NCBI RefSeq assembly: GCF_004053875.1
Contig: NZ_SBIP01000001.1
Span: 868,001-932,000, forward strand
From: Neorhizobium lilium
GTDB taxonomy: Bacteria > Pseudomonadota > Alphaproteobacteria > Rhizobiales > Rhizobiaceae
Direction of reading: 5' to 3'
DNA: 64,000 nt
Position numbers and translations under genes: made by a program. Shown here piece by piece: positions 42,139 to 51,716 of the stretch; the first letter of the stretch is position 1; every line of letters starts with the position of its first letter. The notes under the pieces were generated by a model, which was not told the DNA's origin, ran no database searches, and saw only the letters and a program-made list of their open reading frames with translations.

Positions 42139-43620
42139 ATGAGCGCCGACACGCAAGTGCAAAAGAATGAAGAGGTCGTTCTCGCGCCCGACCAGAACCT
42201 GCTTTCTAAAGTCGTTTCTGCGACGCGTCAGACAGAGCCCAATCGCGCCCAGGATCTACTGCGCACCCTAACGGACCAGGCTTTGAAGGGCACGGTCACC
42301 TATGATCGCAACCTGACAATCACGCTGAACAATGCGATCGCCGAAATCGACAAGACGATTTCCCGCCAGCTGGCGGCAATCATGCAGGCGCCGGAATTCG
42401 TCAAGCTGGAAGGCACTTGGCGCGGCCTCAATTATCTCGTCAAGAATACCGAGACCAGTATCAACCTTAAAATCCGCGTGCTGAACGCCTCCAAACGCGA
42501 CGTGTCCAAGGATTTGGCAAAAGCCGTTGAGTTTGACCAGTCGCGCCTCTTCAAATCGATCTACGAAGACGAGTTCGGCACGCCCGGCGGCGAACCGATG
42601 GGTGCGCTGATCGGCGACTACGAGTTCGATAATTCCTTCGAGGACGTGCAGCTCCTTCAGGGCGTCTCGATGATCGCGGCGGCCGCCTTCGCGCCGTTTA
42701 TTTCCGCGGCCAGTCCCCGCATGTTTGGCTTCGACGACTACCGGGAGCTTGCCAAGCCGCGCGATCTCGAAAAGATCTTCGAGACGGCGGAATATGCGAA
42801 GTGGCGCAGCCTGCGCGACAGCGACGATTCCCGCTTCGTCACGCTGGCTATGCCGCGGGTTCTGTCGCGCATGCCTTACGGCCCGACGACCAACCCGATT
42901 GACGAATTCAACTACGACGAGACCGGGGGGTCGAAGAACGGCGAACTGAATCATGAATCCTATTGCTGGATGAATGCCGCCTACGTGATGGGGACCCGCC
43001 TCACCGATGCCTTTGCCAGGAGCGGCTGGTGCACGGCCATCCGCGGCGCCGAGAATGGCGGCAAGGTCGAAGGCCTTCCCATGCATATCTTCTCGAGCGA
43101 CGACGGCGATCTGGACGTCAAATGCCCAACCGAGGTGGGCATTACCGATCGCCGCGACGCGGAACTCGGCAAGCTCGGCTTCCTGCCACTTTGCCATTAC
43201 AAGAACACGGACTATGCAGTCTTCTTCGGAGCCCAAACGGCTCATAAGCCGAAACTCTACGATCGGCCGGAAGCCACGGCAAATGCTGCAGTCTCGGCAC
43301 GCCTGCCCTATATGATGGCGACCTCGCGCTTTGCACATTACCTGAAGGTGATGGGCCGCGACAAGATCGGCTCGTTCATGGAAGCCGAGGATTGCGAGGC
43401 CTGGCTCAATCGCTGGATCTCCAACTACGTCAATGCCAACGACCAGGCGGGTGAGGAATCGCGGGCAAAATATCCGCTGCGCGACGCCAAGGTCACAGTG
43501 CAGGAAATCCCAGGCAAACCCGGCGCCTACAATGCGGTGGCGTGGATGCGCCCCTGGCTGCAGATGGAAGAATTGACCGCCTCGCTGCGCATGGTCGCCC
43601 GAATTCCATCCAAGTCATGA
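42139..43620 (+). CDS. tssC: T6SS sheath large subunit TssC, 493 aa
   Basis: The EvpB/VC_A0108 family: FVKLEGTWRGLNYLVKNTET, EFGTPGGEPMGALIGDYEFD, PRVLSRMPYGPTTNPIDEF and HYLKVMGRDKIGSFME. TssB-TssC pairs form the contractile sheath. The start at 42139 (MSADTQVQKNEE) is set by the family N-terminus and the preceding GGAAAAGGA; upstream codons in the same frame cover the tssB stop region. Confidence 0.95.
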   Translation: MSADTQVQKNEEVVLAPDQNLLSKVVSATRQTEPNRAQDLLRTLTDQALKGTVTYDRNLTITLNNAIAEIDKTISRQLAAIMQAPEFVKLEGTWRGLNYLVKNTETSINLKIRVLNASKRDVSKDLAKAVEFDQSRLFKSIYEDEFGTPGGEPMGALIGDYEFDNSFEDVQLLQGVSMIAAAAFAPFISAASPRMFGFDDYRELAKPRDLEKIFETAEYAKWRSLRDSDDSRFVTLAMPRVLSRMPYGPTTNPIDEFNYDETGGSKNGELNHESYCWMNAAYVMGTRLTDAFARSGWCTAIRGAENGGKVEGLPMHIFSSDDGDLDVKCPTEVGITDRRDAELGKLGFLPLCHYKNTDYAVFFGAQTAHKPKLYDRPEATANAAVSARLPYMMATSRFAHYLKVMGRDKIGSFMEAEDCEAWLNRWISNYVNANDQAGEESRAKYPLRDAKVTVQEIPGKPGAYNAVAWMRPWLQMEELTASLRMVARIPSKS

Positions 43621-43685
43621 TCTGATGCACGCGCGGTGGTCTTCGCCGCGCGTGGTTCCTTTTCGAGGTCGCGGGCAGGACAAAG

Positions 43686-45062
43686 ATGGATTCCAACACA
43701 GAATGGCGACGCAGGGCGGACCGGTTGACAGCGCTTATCGACGACGCGCTGAACCGGCAGGTCGATGCGATCCTGCACCATCCCGAGTTTCAGGCGATGG
43801 AGGCAAGATGGCGCGGTCTGGCGATGCTGGTGCGTCAGGCGGGCCGCAGCGGCGACGTCAAGGTCAAGCTTTTGAGCGTTGGCTGGCGGGAATTGGCCCG
43901 CAGCATGGAACGCGCCACCGATTTCGACCAGAGCCATCTCTTCGAGCTGGTCTATAGCCGCGAGTTCGGCATGCCGGGCGGCGAACCCTACGGCCTCCTT
44001 GTCGGCGACTACTATTTTTCGCCGCAGGAACCAGCCGAAGGCGATGCGATCAGCACGCTGTCGCAGCTCGGCATGGTGGCGGCCGCCGCCTTCTGCCCCT
44101 TCGTCGCTGGCGCCTCACCCCGCGCCATTGGCCTTGAAGACTTCCATGAACTGAACCGGGTTCACGATTTTTCCTGGCTGGCGAGCGGTCCTGGGCACAT
44201 CCGCTGGAACAGCCTGCGCGCCCGCGAGGATTCGCGGTTTCTCGGTCTCGTCGGCCCGCGCATCCTGATGCGGGCGCCGTTCGAACCCTATTCGCGCCAT
44301 CGCGACGATGGATTTCCGTTCCGTGAAAGCATTGCTGCCGATGGCAGTTCGCTGCTCTGGGGCAATGGGGCCTTCGCCTTTGCCACCGTCATCATCCGGA
44401 ACTTCATCGAATCGGGCTGGTTTGCGGATATCCGCGGCGTCACGCAGGATGCGATCGATGGAGGCATGCTCAGCGAAACCGAGCTGCGGCCTTACGATTT
44501 CGCCACGGAGAGTGGCGGCCTTTCCGCCCAGCCGCCCGTCGAAATCCGCCTGACGAGTGTCCAGGAGCAGCAGTTCAGCGATCTCGGGTTGATCCCCGTC
44601 GCCCACACCTATCTCTCGGCGTCGGCGATCTTCAACTCCAACCAATCGCTGCATGCGCCGCAATCCTATTCCAACGAGCATGTCCGTCAGAACGCAAGGC
44701 TAGCCGCAATGCTGCAATATGTGCTTTGTGCCTCGCGGTTTTCGCATTATCTCAAGGTCATCCTGCGCGATGAGATCGGCCGGCTTGCCGATGCAATTTC
44801 CATCCAGCGGAAGCTGGACGAATGGTTGACCGGCTACACGCTTGGCAATGACGACGCCGACCTTTCGTTGCGCACTCGCTTTCCGCTTCGCTCGGCGGGC
44901 ATCAGCGTCAGCGAGATACCCGGAAAACCAGGCACATTCTCCTGCACCGTCCAGCTTCAGCCGCATTTCCAGCTGGACGACGTTTCCACGAGCTTCCACC
45001 TGATTGCCGAACCCGCTATCGCCAGCCGGCCCTCGACCTTGCCAGAAAGGATGTCCGCATGA
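43686..45062 (+). CDS. Second TssC-like sheath protein, 458 aa
   Basis: It is related to TssC (FQAMEARWRGLAMLVRQAGR, EFGMPGGEPYGLLVGDYYFS, RILMRAPFEPYSRHRDDGFP, HYLKVILRDEIGRLADAIS) but about 35 residues shorter, lacking the N-terminal helix region. Two tssC-type genes in tandem are also known in Agrobacterium. It may form a baseplate-proximal or accessory sheath layer. The stop overlaps the next gene as ATGA. Confidence 0.9.
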   Translation: MDSNTEWRRRADRLTALIDDALNRQVDAILHHPEFQAMEARWRGLAMLVRQAGRSGDVKVKLLSVGWRELARSMERATDFDQSHLFELVYSREFGMPGGEPYGLLVGDYYFSPQEPAEGDAISTLSQLGMVAAAAFCPFVAGASPRAIGLEDFHELNRVHDFSWLASGPGHIRWNSLRAREDSRFLGLVGPRILMRAPFEPYSRHRDDGFPFRESIAADGSSLLWGNGAFAFATVIIRNFIESGWFADIRGVTQDAIDGGMLSETELRPYDFATESGGLSAQPPVEIRLTSVQEQQFSDLGLIPVAHTYLSASAIFNSNQSLHAPQSYSNEHVRQNARLAAMLQYVLCASRFSHYLKVILRDEIGRLADAISIQRKLDEWLTGYTLGNDDADLSLRTRFPLRSAGISVSEIPGKPGTFSCTVQLQPHFQLDDVSTSFHLIAEPAIASRPSTLPERMSA

Positions 45063-45889
45063 CGCTTGCCAAAAGCATCGCCCAGTCGCTCAGCGACAAC
45101 GCCCTCGACGAGGCGATCGGCGAGGCTAAAGCCTATCTGAAGGCGAAGCCCTCCGATCAGGAGGCGCGGCACCTCTACATCGACCTTCTGGTGCTGGCGG
45201 GCGACTACGAGCGCGCCGACACCCAATGCAGCCTGGCAGTGACTTTTGCGCCGGACGCGACTATGGGCTTCGTCCTGCTGCGTAACGAACTGCGCGCCAT
45301 GGCGGCGCGCGACGCCTGGTTCGAGACCGGAGCCGTCCCGGAGTTTCCGCAGGGACCGAGCGATCTCGATAAGCGCGCCATCCGCCTCGGCATTGCCCAC
45401 CGCAGCGGCGACGCAACCGAGGCAGCCTCCTCCCTGGTCGAGTTCGAGGAGGCGCGCGGCGAACGTCCGCTGATCTGGAACGGCAGCCCGGTCTCCGATT
45501 TTCGGGATCTCGACGACCGCACGCCCCACGCGCTGGAAGTGATCATGGCCGGCGGCGCCTATCTCTGGGTCGATTTTACCAAGATCGCCGCACTTTCGGT
45601 AGAGCCGGTCGCCCGACCCCGCGACCTCGCATTCCGCCGCGCCGAACTGTCGCTTGTGGACGGCGCCGTGGCGCCCGTTCTGTTACCAGCCATCTATCAC
45701 GGCACCGGCCAGGATTCGAAACTGCGCCTTGGGCGCGAGACGGAATGGATCGAGGAGCCGACCGGACTGACGACGGGCCGTGGCCAGCGCTGCTTCCTTG
45801 CCGGGGATGACGTCGTCTCCTTCCACGACACCGAAAGCCTTGAGGCCATGGTGTCCGAAATCGCCAGCAAGCGGGTTTTCCATGGCTGA
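45059..45889 (+). CDS. impE: T6SS accessory protein ImpE/TagJ, 276 aa
   Basis: ImpE-family features: an N-terminal TPR-like stretch (LDEAIGEAKAYLKAKPSDQE, HLYIDLLVLAGDYERADTQC), then a C-terminal domain with MAGGAYLWVDFTKIAALSVE and LPAIYHGTGQDSKLRLGRET. TagJ proteins bind TssB and help ClpV recognise the sheath. It overlaps the second tssC-like gene and the tssE start. Confidence 0.85.
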   Translation: MTLAKSIAQSLSDNALDEAIGEAKAYLKAKPSDQEARHLYIDLLVLAGDYERADTQCSLAVTFAPDATMGFVLLRNELRAMAARDAWFETGAVPEFPQGPSDLDKRAIRLGIAHRSGDATEAASSLVEFEEARGERPLIWNGSPVSDFRDLDDRTPHALEVIMAGGAYLWVDFTKIAALSVEPVARPRDLAFRRAELSLVDGAVAPVLLPAIYHGTGQDSKLRLGRETEWIEEPTGLTTGRGQRCFLAGDDVVSFHDTESLEAMVSEIASKRVFHG

Positions 45890-46391
45890 TCCTCTCGAGC
45901 GTTACAGACCCCGCGACCGCGTGCTTGCTCGCTCCATCCTCGACCGGTTGATCGACGAGGCGCCGGATCGCAGTTTCGACCCTCCGGTGAACCTCACCGA
46001 TCAGGTACGCGACATGCGCGAGTCGATCCGCCGGGATCTGGAGGCGTTGCTCAACACGCGGCGATGCCCCGCCGCCCCGCCCGTCATGCTTGCCGAACTG
46101 AGAGACGCGCTGGTGAGCTACGGCGTCGATGGCATGGTGTCTGCCAATCTCGTCACCGACGAGGCCAAGCTCAGGCTCGCCCAGTCGATCGAGCGGCGAA
46201 TTTCGCTGTTCGAGACCCGCCTGTCCGACGTTCGGGTGACGATCCTGAAAAGCCGCACGATCACCGAGCGGGCTTTGCGCATGCGCATCCAGGCGACCTT
46301 CCGGCTGCATGAGGGGATGCCGCCGATCGGCTTCGAATCGACCATCGATCCTTCGACCCAGCGCTTCCTGGTGGAGGCTGCCAATGGCTGA
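45882..46391 (+). CDS. tssE: T6SS baseplate protein TssE, 169 aa
   Basis: The gp25-like fold is visible: MRESIRRDLEALLNTRRCP and LRDALVSYGVDGMVS. It seats the sheath on the baseplate. The start at 45882 (MADPLERYRPRDR) overlaps impE by eight bases. It overlaps tssF in turn. Confidence 0.95.
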   Translation: MADPLERYRPRDRVLARSILDRLIDEAPDRSFDPPVNLTDQVRDMRESIRRDLEALLNTRRCPAAPPVMLAELRDALVSYGVDGMVSANLVTDEAKLRLAQSIERRISLFETRLSDVRVTILKSRTITERALRMRIQATFRLHEGMPPIGFESTIDPSTQRFLVEAANG

Positions 46392-48165
46392 AGGGTTCCT
46401 GCACCGCTACAATGACGAACTGCTGGCGCTGCGCCGCCGCGCCTCGCGCTTTGCGGATGCCTTCCCGAAGATTGCCGGTCGCTTGCGGATGACGGGCGAT
46501 GTGGCCGACGATCCGCATGTAGAGAGGCTGATCCAGAGCTTTGCCTACTCGGCGGCGCGAGTGCGCCAGAAGCTGGATGACGAGTTTCCCGAGCTTACCG
46601 ACGGCCTGCTGGAAACACTGTATCCCCATTATCTGGCACCACTGCCATCGATGAGCATCGTGCGCTTCCGACCGAGCGATACGCTGGCCTCGGTGCAGAC
46701 TGTTCCGCGTCACACCGAAATCCTGGCCGAACCGATCGGGGGAGAGGCCTGCCGTTTCCGCACCACTCAGGATGTCCACATCGCGCCGATCGAGATCTCG
46801 GGCGCCTCGCTCACCGGCCAGCCGATCAACGCGCCACAATCGCCGTTTGCCGGCATTGCCGGCTGTCTGCGCCTATCGCTGCGTGCGCTGGATACCCGCC
46901 AATCCTTCGGCGATCTCGGCGTGACTCGCATCCGGCTGCATATCCCCTCCCCCTGGCAGCAGGCGGTAGCGATCCATGAACTGCTTGCCAATCATACGCT
47001 GGGGATTGCGCTTGCCAGACACGCCGACGACCGCGATCCCGTCTTCCTGCCCCGCACCAAGCTGACGCCTGTCGGCTTCGAGCCGGAAGAGGCCATGCTG
47101 CCCTACCCGGCGCCGAGCTTTACAGGCTACCGGCTGCTGACGGAATTCTTCGCGCTACCGCAGAAATTCCTGTTCCTGGATATAGCCGGGCTCGATGCAT
47201 GGCAGGACGAAACGCTGGAAATCTTCATATACCTCAATGACATTGACGCGAAGCTCGAGCGACTGGTGTCGGCTCGCGACTTCGTCCTGCACGCGGCACC
47301 GGTCGTCAACCTCTTCCGCCAGACCTGCGAGCCAATCACCGTCGATGGCGCCCGCACCGAATACCGCCTGCTTCCCGACGCGCGCCGTCAGAAGACCCGC
47401 GAGATCTATTCGGTCGACCGGGTCCTGCTCACCGGTTCGCGTGGCCAGGAGGAATTCTGCCAGCCGTTTTTCGGCCGGTCGCAGCGCGCCGGCGCCAGCG
47501 CGACCTTCTGGCAGACCTATCGCCGCTTCGACGATGACGACCGGACGAGCGACACGGATATTGCCTTTGTCGACCGGCAGCGTCGGCAGGCAGGGCCGAT
47601 CGATTCCGTGGCCAGTATCGATACGCTCTGCCTCAACCGTGACCTGCCGGAGCAATTGCCGTTTGGCGGCGGCCATCCGTTCCTGCAACTGGCGTCGGGC
47701 CATGATTCCGTTGCCGGTGCGGACGCGCTGATCCCGCCGACGCCGTCGGTCCGGATGAACGACCAAGAGGGCCGGAACTGGCGGCTCGTGTCGCATCTAC
47801 TGCTCAACCATCTATCGCTCTTCGACAATGACGGGGCGGCCCTCAAGGATGTCCTGTCGCTCTACGCCTTTCGCGACAGCCCGGAAACGAAGCAGCTCGT
47901 CGATGCGCTGGTGACGATCAGGGCGGAAAATTCAACCGCGCGGCTTGGCAGCGGCGGCATGGTGCCCGGCACCGAGATCAATCTCGAATTCGATCCGGCA
48001 GCGATCGACCGGGCATCCGCCTTCCTGTTCGGCAGCGTGCTCGACCGGTTCTTCAGCCTTTACACATCCGTCAACAGTTTCACCCGGCTGACCGTCTCGA
48101 TGAAGGGGCAGTCCCAGCCGATCGCCAACTGGCCGGCCCGCGCCGCCGAACGGCCCCTGCTCTAA
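46384..48165 (+). CDS. tssF: T6SS baseplate protein TssF, 593 aa
   Basis: The start MAEGFLHRYNDELLALRRRA and the central FAYSAARVRQKLDDEFPELT, LLETLYPHYLAPLPSMSIV are the TssF hallmark. The rest shows the usual FSLYTSVNSFTRLTVSM tail. TssF forms the wedge with TssG and TssE. The start at 46384 overlaps tssE by eight bases; longer frames begin inside tssE. Confidence 0.95.
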   Translation: MAEGFLHRYNDELLALRRRASRFADAFPKIAGRLRMTGDVADDPHVERLIQSFAYSAARVRQKLDDEFPELTDGLLETLYPHYLAPLPSMSIVRFRPSDTLASVQTVPRHTEILAEPIGGEACRFRTTQDVHIAPIEISGASLTGQPINAPQSPFAGIAGCLRLSLRALDTRQSFGDLGVTRIRLHIPSPWQQAVAIHELLANHTLGIALARHADDRDPVFLPRTKLTPVGFEPEEAMLPYPAPSFTGYRLLTEFFALPQKFLFLDIAGLDAWQDETLEIFIYLNDIDAKLERLVSARDFVLHAAPVVNLFRQTCEPITVDGARTEYRLLPDARRQKTREIYSVDRVLLTGSRGQEEFCQPFFGRSQRAGASATFWQTYRRFDDDDRTSDTDIAFVDRQRRQAGPIDSVASIDTLCLNRDLPEQLPFGGGHPFLQLASGHDSVAGADALIPPTPSVRMNDQEGRNWRLVSHLLLNHLSLFDNDGAALKDVLSLYAFRDSPETKQLVDALVTIRAENSTARLGSGGMVPGTEINLEFDPAAIDRASAFLFGSVLDRFFSLYTSVNSFTRLTVSMKGQSQPIANWPARAAERPLL

Positions 48166-48189
48166 AAGGACAAAGGGAAACCACGACCG

Positions 48190-49206
48190 ATGGACCTCTC
48201 TCCCTCCAGCAAGCCTGACGCCCTGACCGACCTGCTCGAACGCGACCCCGGCCGCTTCGACGCGGTGACGGCGCTGCGTGTCGCCCAGGCTTCGAGCGAT
48301 GGCATGCTGGAAATCGAGTCGCATATGGGCGTCTCGCCCGCGCCGCTTGCGGTCAGCGGCTTGCGGCGCAAGGGCGGCAAGACCGCCATCCGCAGCTCGC
48401 TTGCTGGCCTGATGGGGCCGCTTGGATCGATGCCCTCTGCCTATAACGAGATCGCCATGCGCGAGGAGCGCAACAAGTCGCGGGCGCTTTCGGGTTTCTT
48501 CGATCTGTTCAGCGCCCGCATGACCGAGCTATTTGCGGATGCCTGCGAAAAATACCGGATCGCCCGCCGGCTGCGCTGGGGTGGCGACCGCCGGAACAAT
48601 GCCTTCGTCACCACGCTCCTGGCATTGACCGGCTTCGGCACCAAAAAGCTCACCGAGCGAAGCGGTGTCGATGAGGATCTGATCCTGCGCTTTTCCGGTT
48701 TCTTCGCCGCCCGCAATCGCAATGCCGTCAACCTGCGCGCCATGCTTTCCGAGTTCAGCGGCCTGCCGGTGGAGATCGAGCTGTTCCGCGGCCGCTGGCT
48801 GACGATCCCGGTCGAGGAGCGCAGCCGCATGGACCGGCAGCAGGGCGTCCAGCTCGGCGTCAACGCCACGGCGGGAGCGGCGATCCGCGATTTCAGCGGC
48901 AGTTTCCGCGTCGTCATCGGGCCTCTCGGATATACGGATTACCTGTCGCTGGCACCGGGCGGCCGAAACATTCGGGAACTAACTGCGTTGACCCGTCTCT
49001 ATATCGGCTCGGCACTCGATTTCGATATTCAGGTCATTTTGAAGAAGGAAGAGATTCCGTTCTGCCAGCTCGGAGAGGCGTGTCATCCGCCGCGCCTGGG
49101 CTGGAACAGCTGGGCCCGCGTTGCACCTGCCGCACAAGACAGCGGCGACGCGGTCATCGTCGAACGCCTGTCGGTACCAGGGTCAGGGAGGGAGGATGCG
49201 GCTTGA
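48190..49206 (+). CDS. tssG: T6SS baseplate protein TssG, 338 aa
   Basis: TssG features include a PGRFDAVTALRVAQ start, a LGSMPSAYNEIAMREERNKS motif and the FSGFFAARNRNAVNLRAMLS region, with GPLGYTDYLSLAPGGRN near the end. It pairs with TssF in the baseplate wedge. The gap after tssF is 24 bases. It overlaps the FHA gene by 11 bases. Confidence 0.95.
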   Translation: MDLSPSSKPDALTDLLERDPGRFDAVTALRVAQASSDGMLEIESHMGVSPAPLAVSGLRRKGGKTAIRSSLAGLMGPLGSMPSAYNEIAMREERNKSRALSGFFDLFSARMTELFADACEKYRIARRLRWGGDRRNNAFVTTLLALTGFGTKKLTERSGVDEDLILRFSGFFAARNRNAVNLRAMLSEFSGLPVEIELFRGRWLTIPVEERSRMDRQQGVQLGVNATAGAAIRDFSGSFRVVIGPLGYTDYLSLAPGGRNIRELTALTRLYIGSALDFDIQVILKKEEIPFCQLGEACHPPRLGWNSWARVAPAAQDSGDAVIVERLSVPGSGREDAA

Positions 49207-50386
49207 ACTGAGAGAAATCACGGGCGGAGCGGTGCCGTCGACCAGCCGATCGAAATGGTTTTTCGAACGCGGCCGACGCACGATCGGCCGTGCGCCCGAT
49301 TGCGACTGGCAGTTACCGGACGACCAGCGATCCGTGTCGAAACTTCATTGCACCATCGAACGGGATCGCGAGGGCTTCCTGCTGCGCGACCAGAGCGCCA
49401 ATGGGTCGCAGGTTGATGGCATCGTGGTGCATGAGGGCGAGGTTGCGCGGCTCGCGGACCAGTCGCGGCTGGAAGTCGGCGGGCTGAAATTCTCGGTGCA
49501 TATTTCCGGAGAGACGGATCTGGATATGGAAGACCCGGATGCTGGCCTTGCGCTCAGCGACGACCGGCTGACCATATCCTCGATCCTCTCGGACATCGCG
49601 CCGGGCGGCCGGACCGCGACGGGCATTCTTGGTGAGAGGATCGGCGACGACTGGCCGATCGCACCTTCGAGCCGCAAGGAAGGCGCCGCGTCTTCCCGCA
49701 ATGTCGAGATCGGCTGGAGTGGCCCTCCGGAGATCCAGTCGGCAACAAAGATCCTGCCCGACGACTGGTACAAGGAAGGCGATTCCGAATATGGCAGCCA
49801 TCTGGAACACGGGGCGGCGACCCACATCGCAGTGCCGGTGTCTCGCACCAGGCCGGCCGACCTCCCCGGGACCGTCAACGACAACGTACCGCTGTCGGAT
49901 ACGGACGATTTCGCCCCACTCTCGATCGGCCGATCCTGTGACATCGCCAGCCGCCTCGAAACCCTGATCGCCCGGCTGGAGGAATCGCTGGAAGGTGCCT
50001 TCGCCATTTTCGAGATGGAGACGCCGAGGCCGGATCGGGGATCAGGCGTCATCACGCACGATGAAGACGACGCGCTGGTGGCACGCGCCGAGGCGCTGCT
50101 TCGGCAGCATACGGCGCTGAATGCCGGGCTTGAAGCGCTGGTGCGAGAATCGAGCCGGTTGATGGAGCCACGCATTCTCGAATCGCGCGTCGATGCCAAC
50201 CCCCGGCGCCTGCCCTGGATCCGGGATCGCGACTACTGGCAGGCCTATCGGGCGCAGTTCGAAAAGGACGGACATGCGCTGTCGGTTCGCGAGGTGTTCC
50301 GCGACGCGATGATGCAGGCACCAAACGCAGCGGGCAGCAGGATTTTGCCGACAGGGCAGAAAGGAAATGCAGAACATGAGGAGTGA
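49196..50386 (+). CDS. fha: T6SS FHA-domain protein (TagH/Fha), 396 aa
   Basis: An N-terminal forkhead-associated domain is plain: RRTIGRAPDCDWQLPDDQRS, then VSKLHCTIERDREGFLLRDQ and SANGSQVDGIVVHEGEVARL. FHA domains bind phosphothreonine and link PpkA/PppA to T6SS activation. The rest is a variable linker and a C-terminal domain with LPWIRDRDYWQAYRAQFEKD. The start at 49196 has AGGGAGGG upstream. It overlaps tssK by 20 bases. Confidence 0.9.
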   Translation: MRLELREITGGAVPSTSRSKWFFERGRRTIGRAPDCDWQLPDDQRSVSKLHCTIERDREGFLLRDQSANGSQVDGIVVHEGEVARLADQSRLEVGGLKFSVHISGETDLDMEDPDAGLALSDDRLTISSILSDIAPGGRTATGILGERIGDDWPIAPSSRKEGAASSRNVEIGWSGPPEIQSATKILPDDWYKEGDSEYGSHLEHGAATHIAVPVSRTRPADLPGTVNDNVPLSDTDDFAPLSIGRSCDIASRLETLIARLEESLEGAFAIFEMETPRPDRGSGVITHDEDDALVARAEALLRQHTALNAGLEALVRESSRLMEPRILESRVDANPRRLPWIRDRDYWQAYRAQFEKDGHALSVREVFRDAMMQAPNAAGSRILPTGQKGNAEHEE

Positions 50387-51716
50387 GAACCGTGTCGCCT
50401 GGAGCGAGGGCATGTTCCTTCGCGTGCAGCATTTCCAGCAGGCGGATCGCTGGACCGAGCGCCTGGTGCGGACCACGACACGCGGGCTGACGCCCTATCC
50501 CTGGGGCGTATCCGAAATCGGAATAGACCGGAGCGCGCTGGCGATTGGCCAGTTCGCGCTGTCGAACCTGCGCGGCATCCTGCCTGACGGAACACCCTTC
50601 GAAGCGCCGATCGACGCCGATCTGCCGCTGCCGCTCGATCTGGACGAGAACACCAAGAATGCCATCGTCTATCTGGCGCTGCCTGCCCGCCAGCCGGGAA
50701 AGGCCGATGTGGCGATGAATGGCGGTGCCAGGCTCAACAGCGTGCGTGTCGTCGCGTCGAACTATGAAGCGCCCGACGCCAATGTCGAGGCGGATTTCAT
50801 GGCACCCATCGATGTCGGTCGTCTCAGCCTGCGTTATTTGAAGACCGGCGACGAGCTAGCCGGTTACGAACTGATCGGTCTCGCCCGGATCATCGAGGTC
50901 CGCTCCGACCACGCCGTTATTCTGGATCCGGAATATATCGCGCCAAGCCTGACATGCGGCGCCGAGGCGCGGCTGACGGAGCTGATGACGGAGCTTCTCG
51001 GCATCGTCCGGCACCGCGCGGAGGCGATCGCCGAGCGGATCGGCGATCCGACCATCCGCGGCACGGCGGAGGTCGGCGATTATTTCCTTCTGCAGATCCT
51101 CAACCGCGCCGACCCGATGCTGAAACATATAGCTGCGAACGCGACGCGCATCCATCCAATCGATTTCTACGAGACCTGCATCCAACTGGCCGGCGAACTT
51201 GCCACCTTCACCACCGACCGCAAGCGTGCGACAGACTTTGCGCCCTATCGGCATGACGACCTGAAGGCGACCTTCGCGACGGTCTTCGACGATCTGCGCG
51301 CCTCTCTATCTGCCGTGCTGGAACAAGCGGCGGTGGCGATCGAACTCGCCGAACGTCGGCACGGGGTCCGCGTCGGGACGATCAACGACCGCTCGCTGCT
51401 CAAGGATGCCGGTTTCGTACTGGCGGTGCGAGCGGAAATGCCGGCCGAGGACGTGCGGCGCAAGCTGCCGGCACAGATCAAGGTGGGACCGGTCGAGCGC
51501 ATCGCCGAACTGGTCAATGTGGCCTTGCCTGGCATCCCTGTCCGACCGTTGCCGGTGCTGCCCCGCCAGCTACCCTATCGCTCCGGCACCATTTACTTCG
51601 AACTCGACACCAAAAATCCGCTTTGGAAGCAACTCGATACGTCGGGCGCCATCGCCCTGCACCTCGCAGGCGACTTCCCGGGTCTCGAAATGGAACTGTG
51701 GGCGCTGAGAGAATGA
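50367..51716 (+). CDS. tssK: T6SS baseplate-membrane connector TssK, 449 aa
   Basis: TssK signature at the start: NRVAWSEGMFLRVQHFQQAD. The centre has the family's LRGILPDGTPFEAPID segment and the C-terminal ADFAPYRHDDLKATFATVF and RTLPVLPRQLPYRSGTIYF-like blocks. TssK joins the baseplate to TssL and TssM. It is translationally coupled to tssL through ATGA. Confidence 0.95.
   Translation: MQNMRSENRVAWSEGMFLRVQHFQQADRWTERLVRTTTRGLTPYPWGVSEIGIDRSALAIGQFALSNLRGILPDGTPFEAPIDADLPLPLDLDENTKNAIVYLALPARQPGKADVAMNGGARLNSVRVVASNYEAPDANVEADFMAPIDVGRLSLRYLKTGDELAGYELIGLARIIEVRSDHAVILDPEYIAPSLTCGAEARLTELMTELLGIVRHRAEAIAERIGDPTIRGTAEVGDYFLLQILNRADPMLKHIAANATRIHPIDFYETCIQLAGELATFTTDRKRATDFAPYRHDDLKATFATVFDDLRASLSAVLEQAAVAIELAERRHGVRVGTINDRSLLKDAGFVLAVRAEMPAEDVRRKLPAQIKVGPVERIAELVNVALPGIPVRPLPVLPRQLPYRSGTIYFELDTKNPLWKQLDTSGAIALHLAGDFPGLEMELWALRE

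Noticed and set aside
41313-42152. 279-codon minus-strand frame opposite tssB
   Set aside because: Antisense shadow of tssB and tssA.
42268-43338. 356-codon minus-strand frame opposite tssC
   Set aside because: Antisense shadow; tssC is clear on the plus strand.
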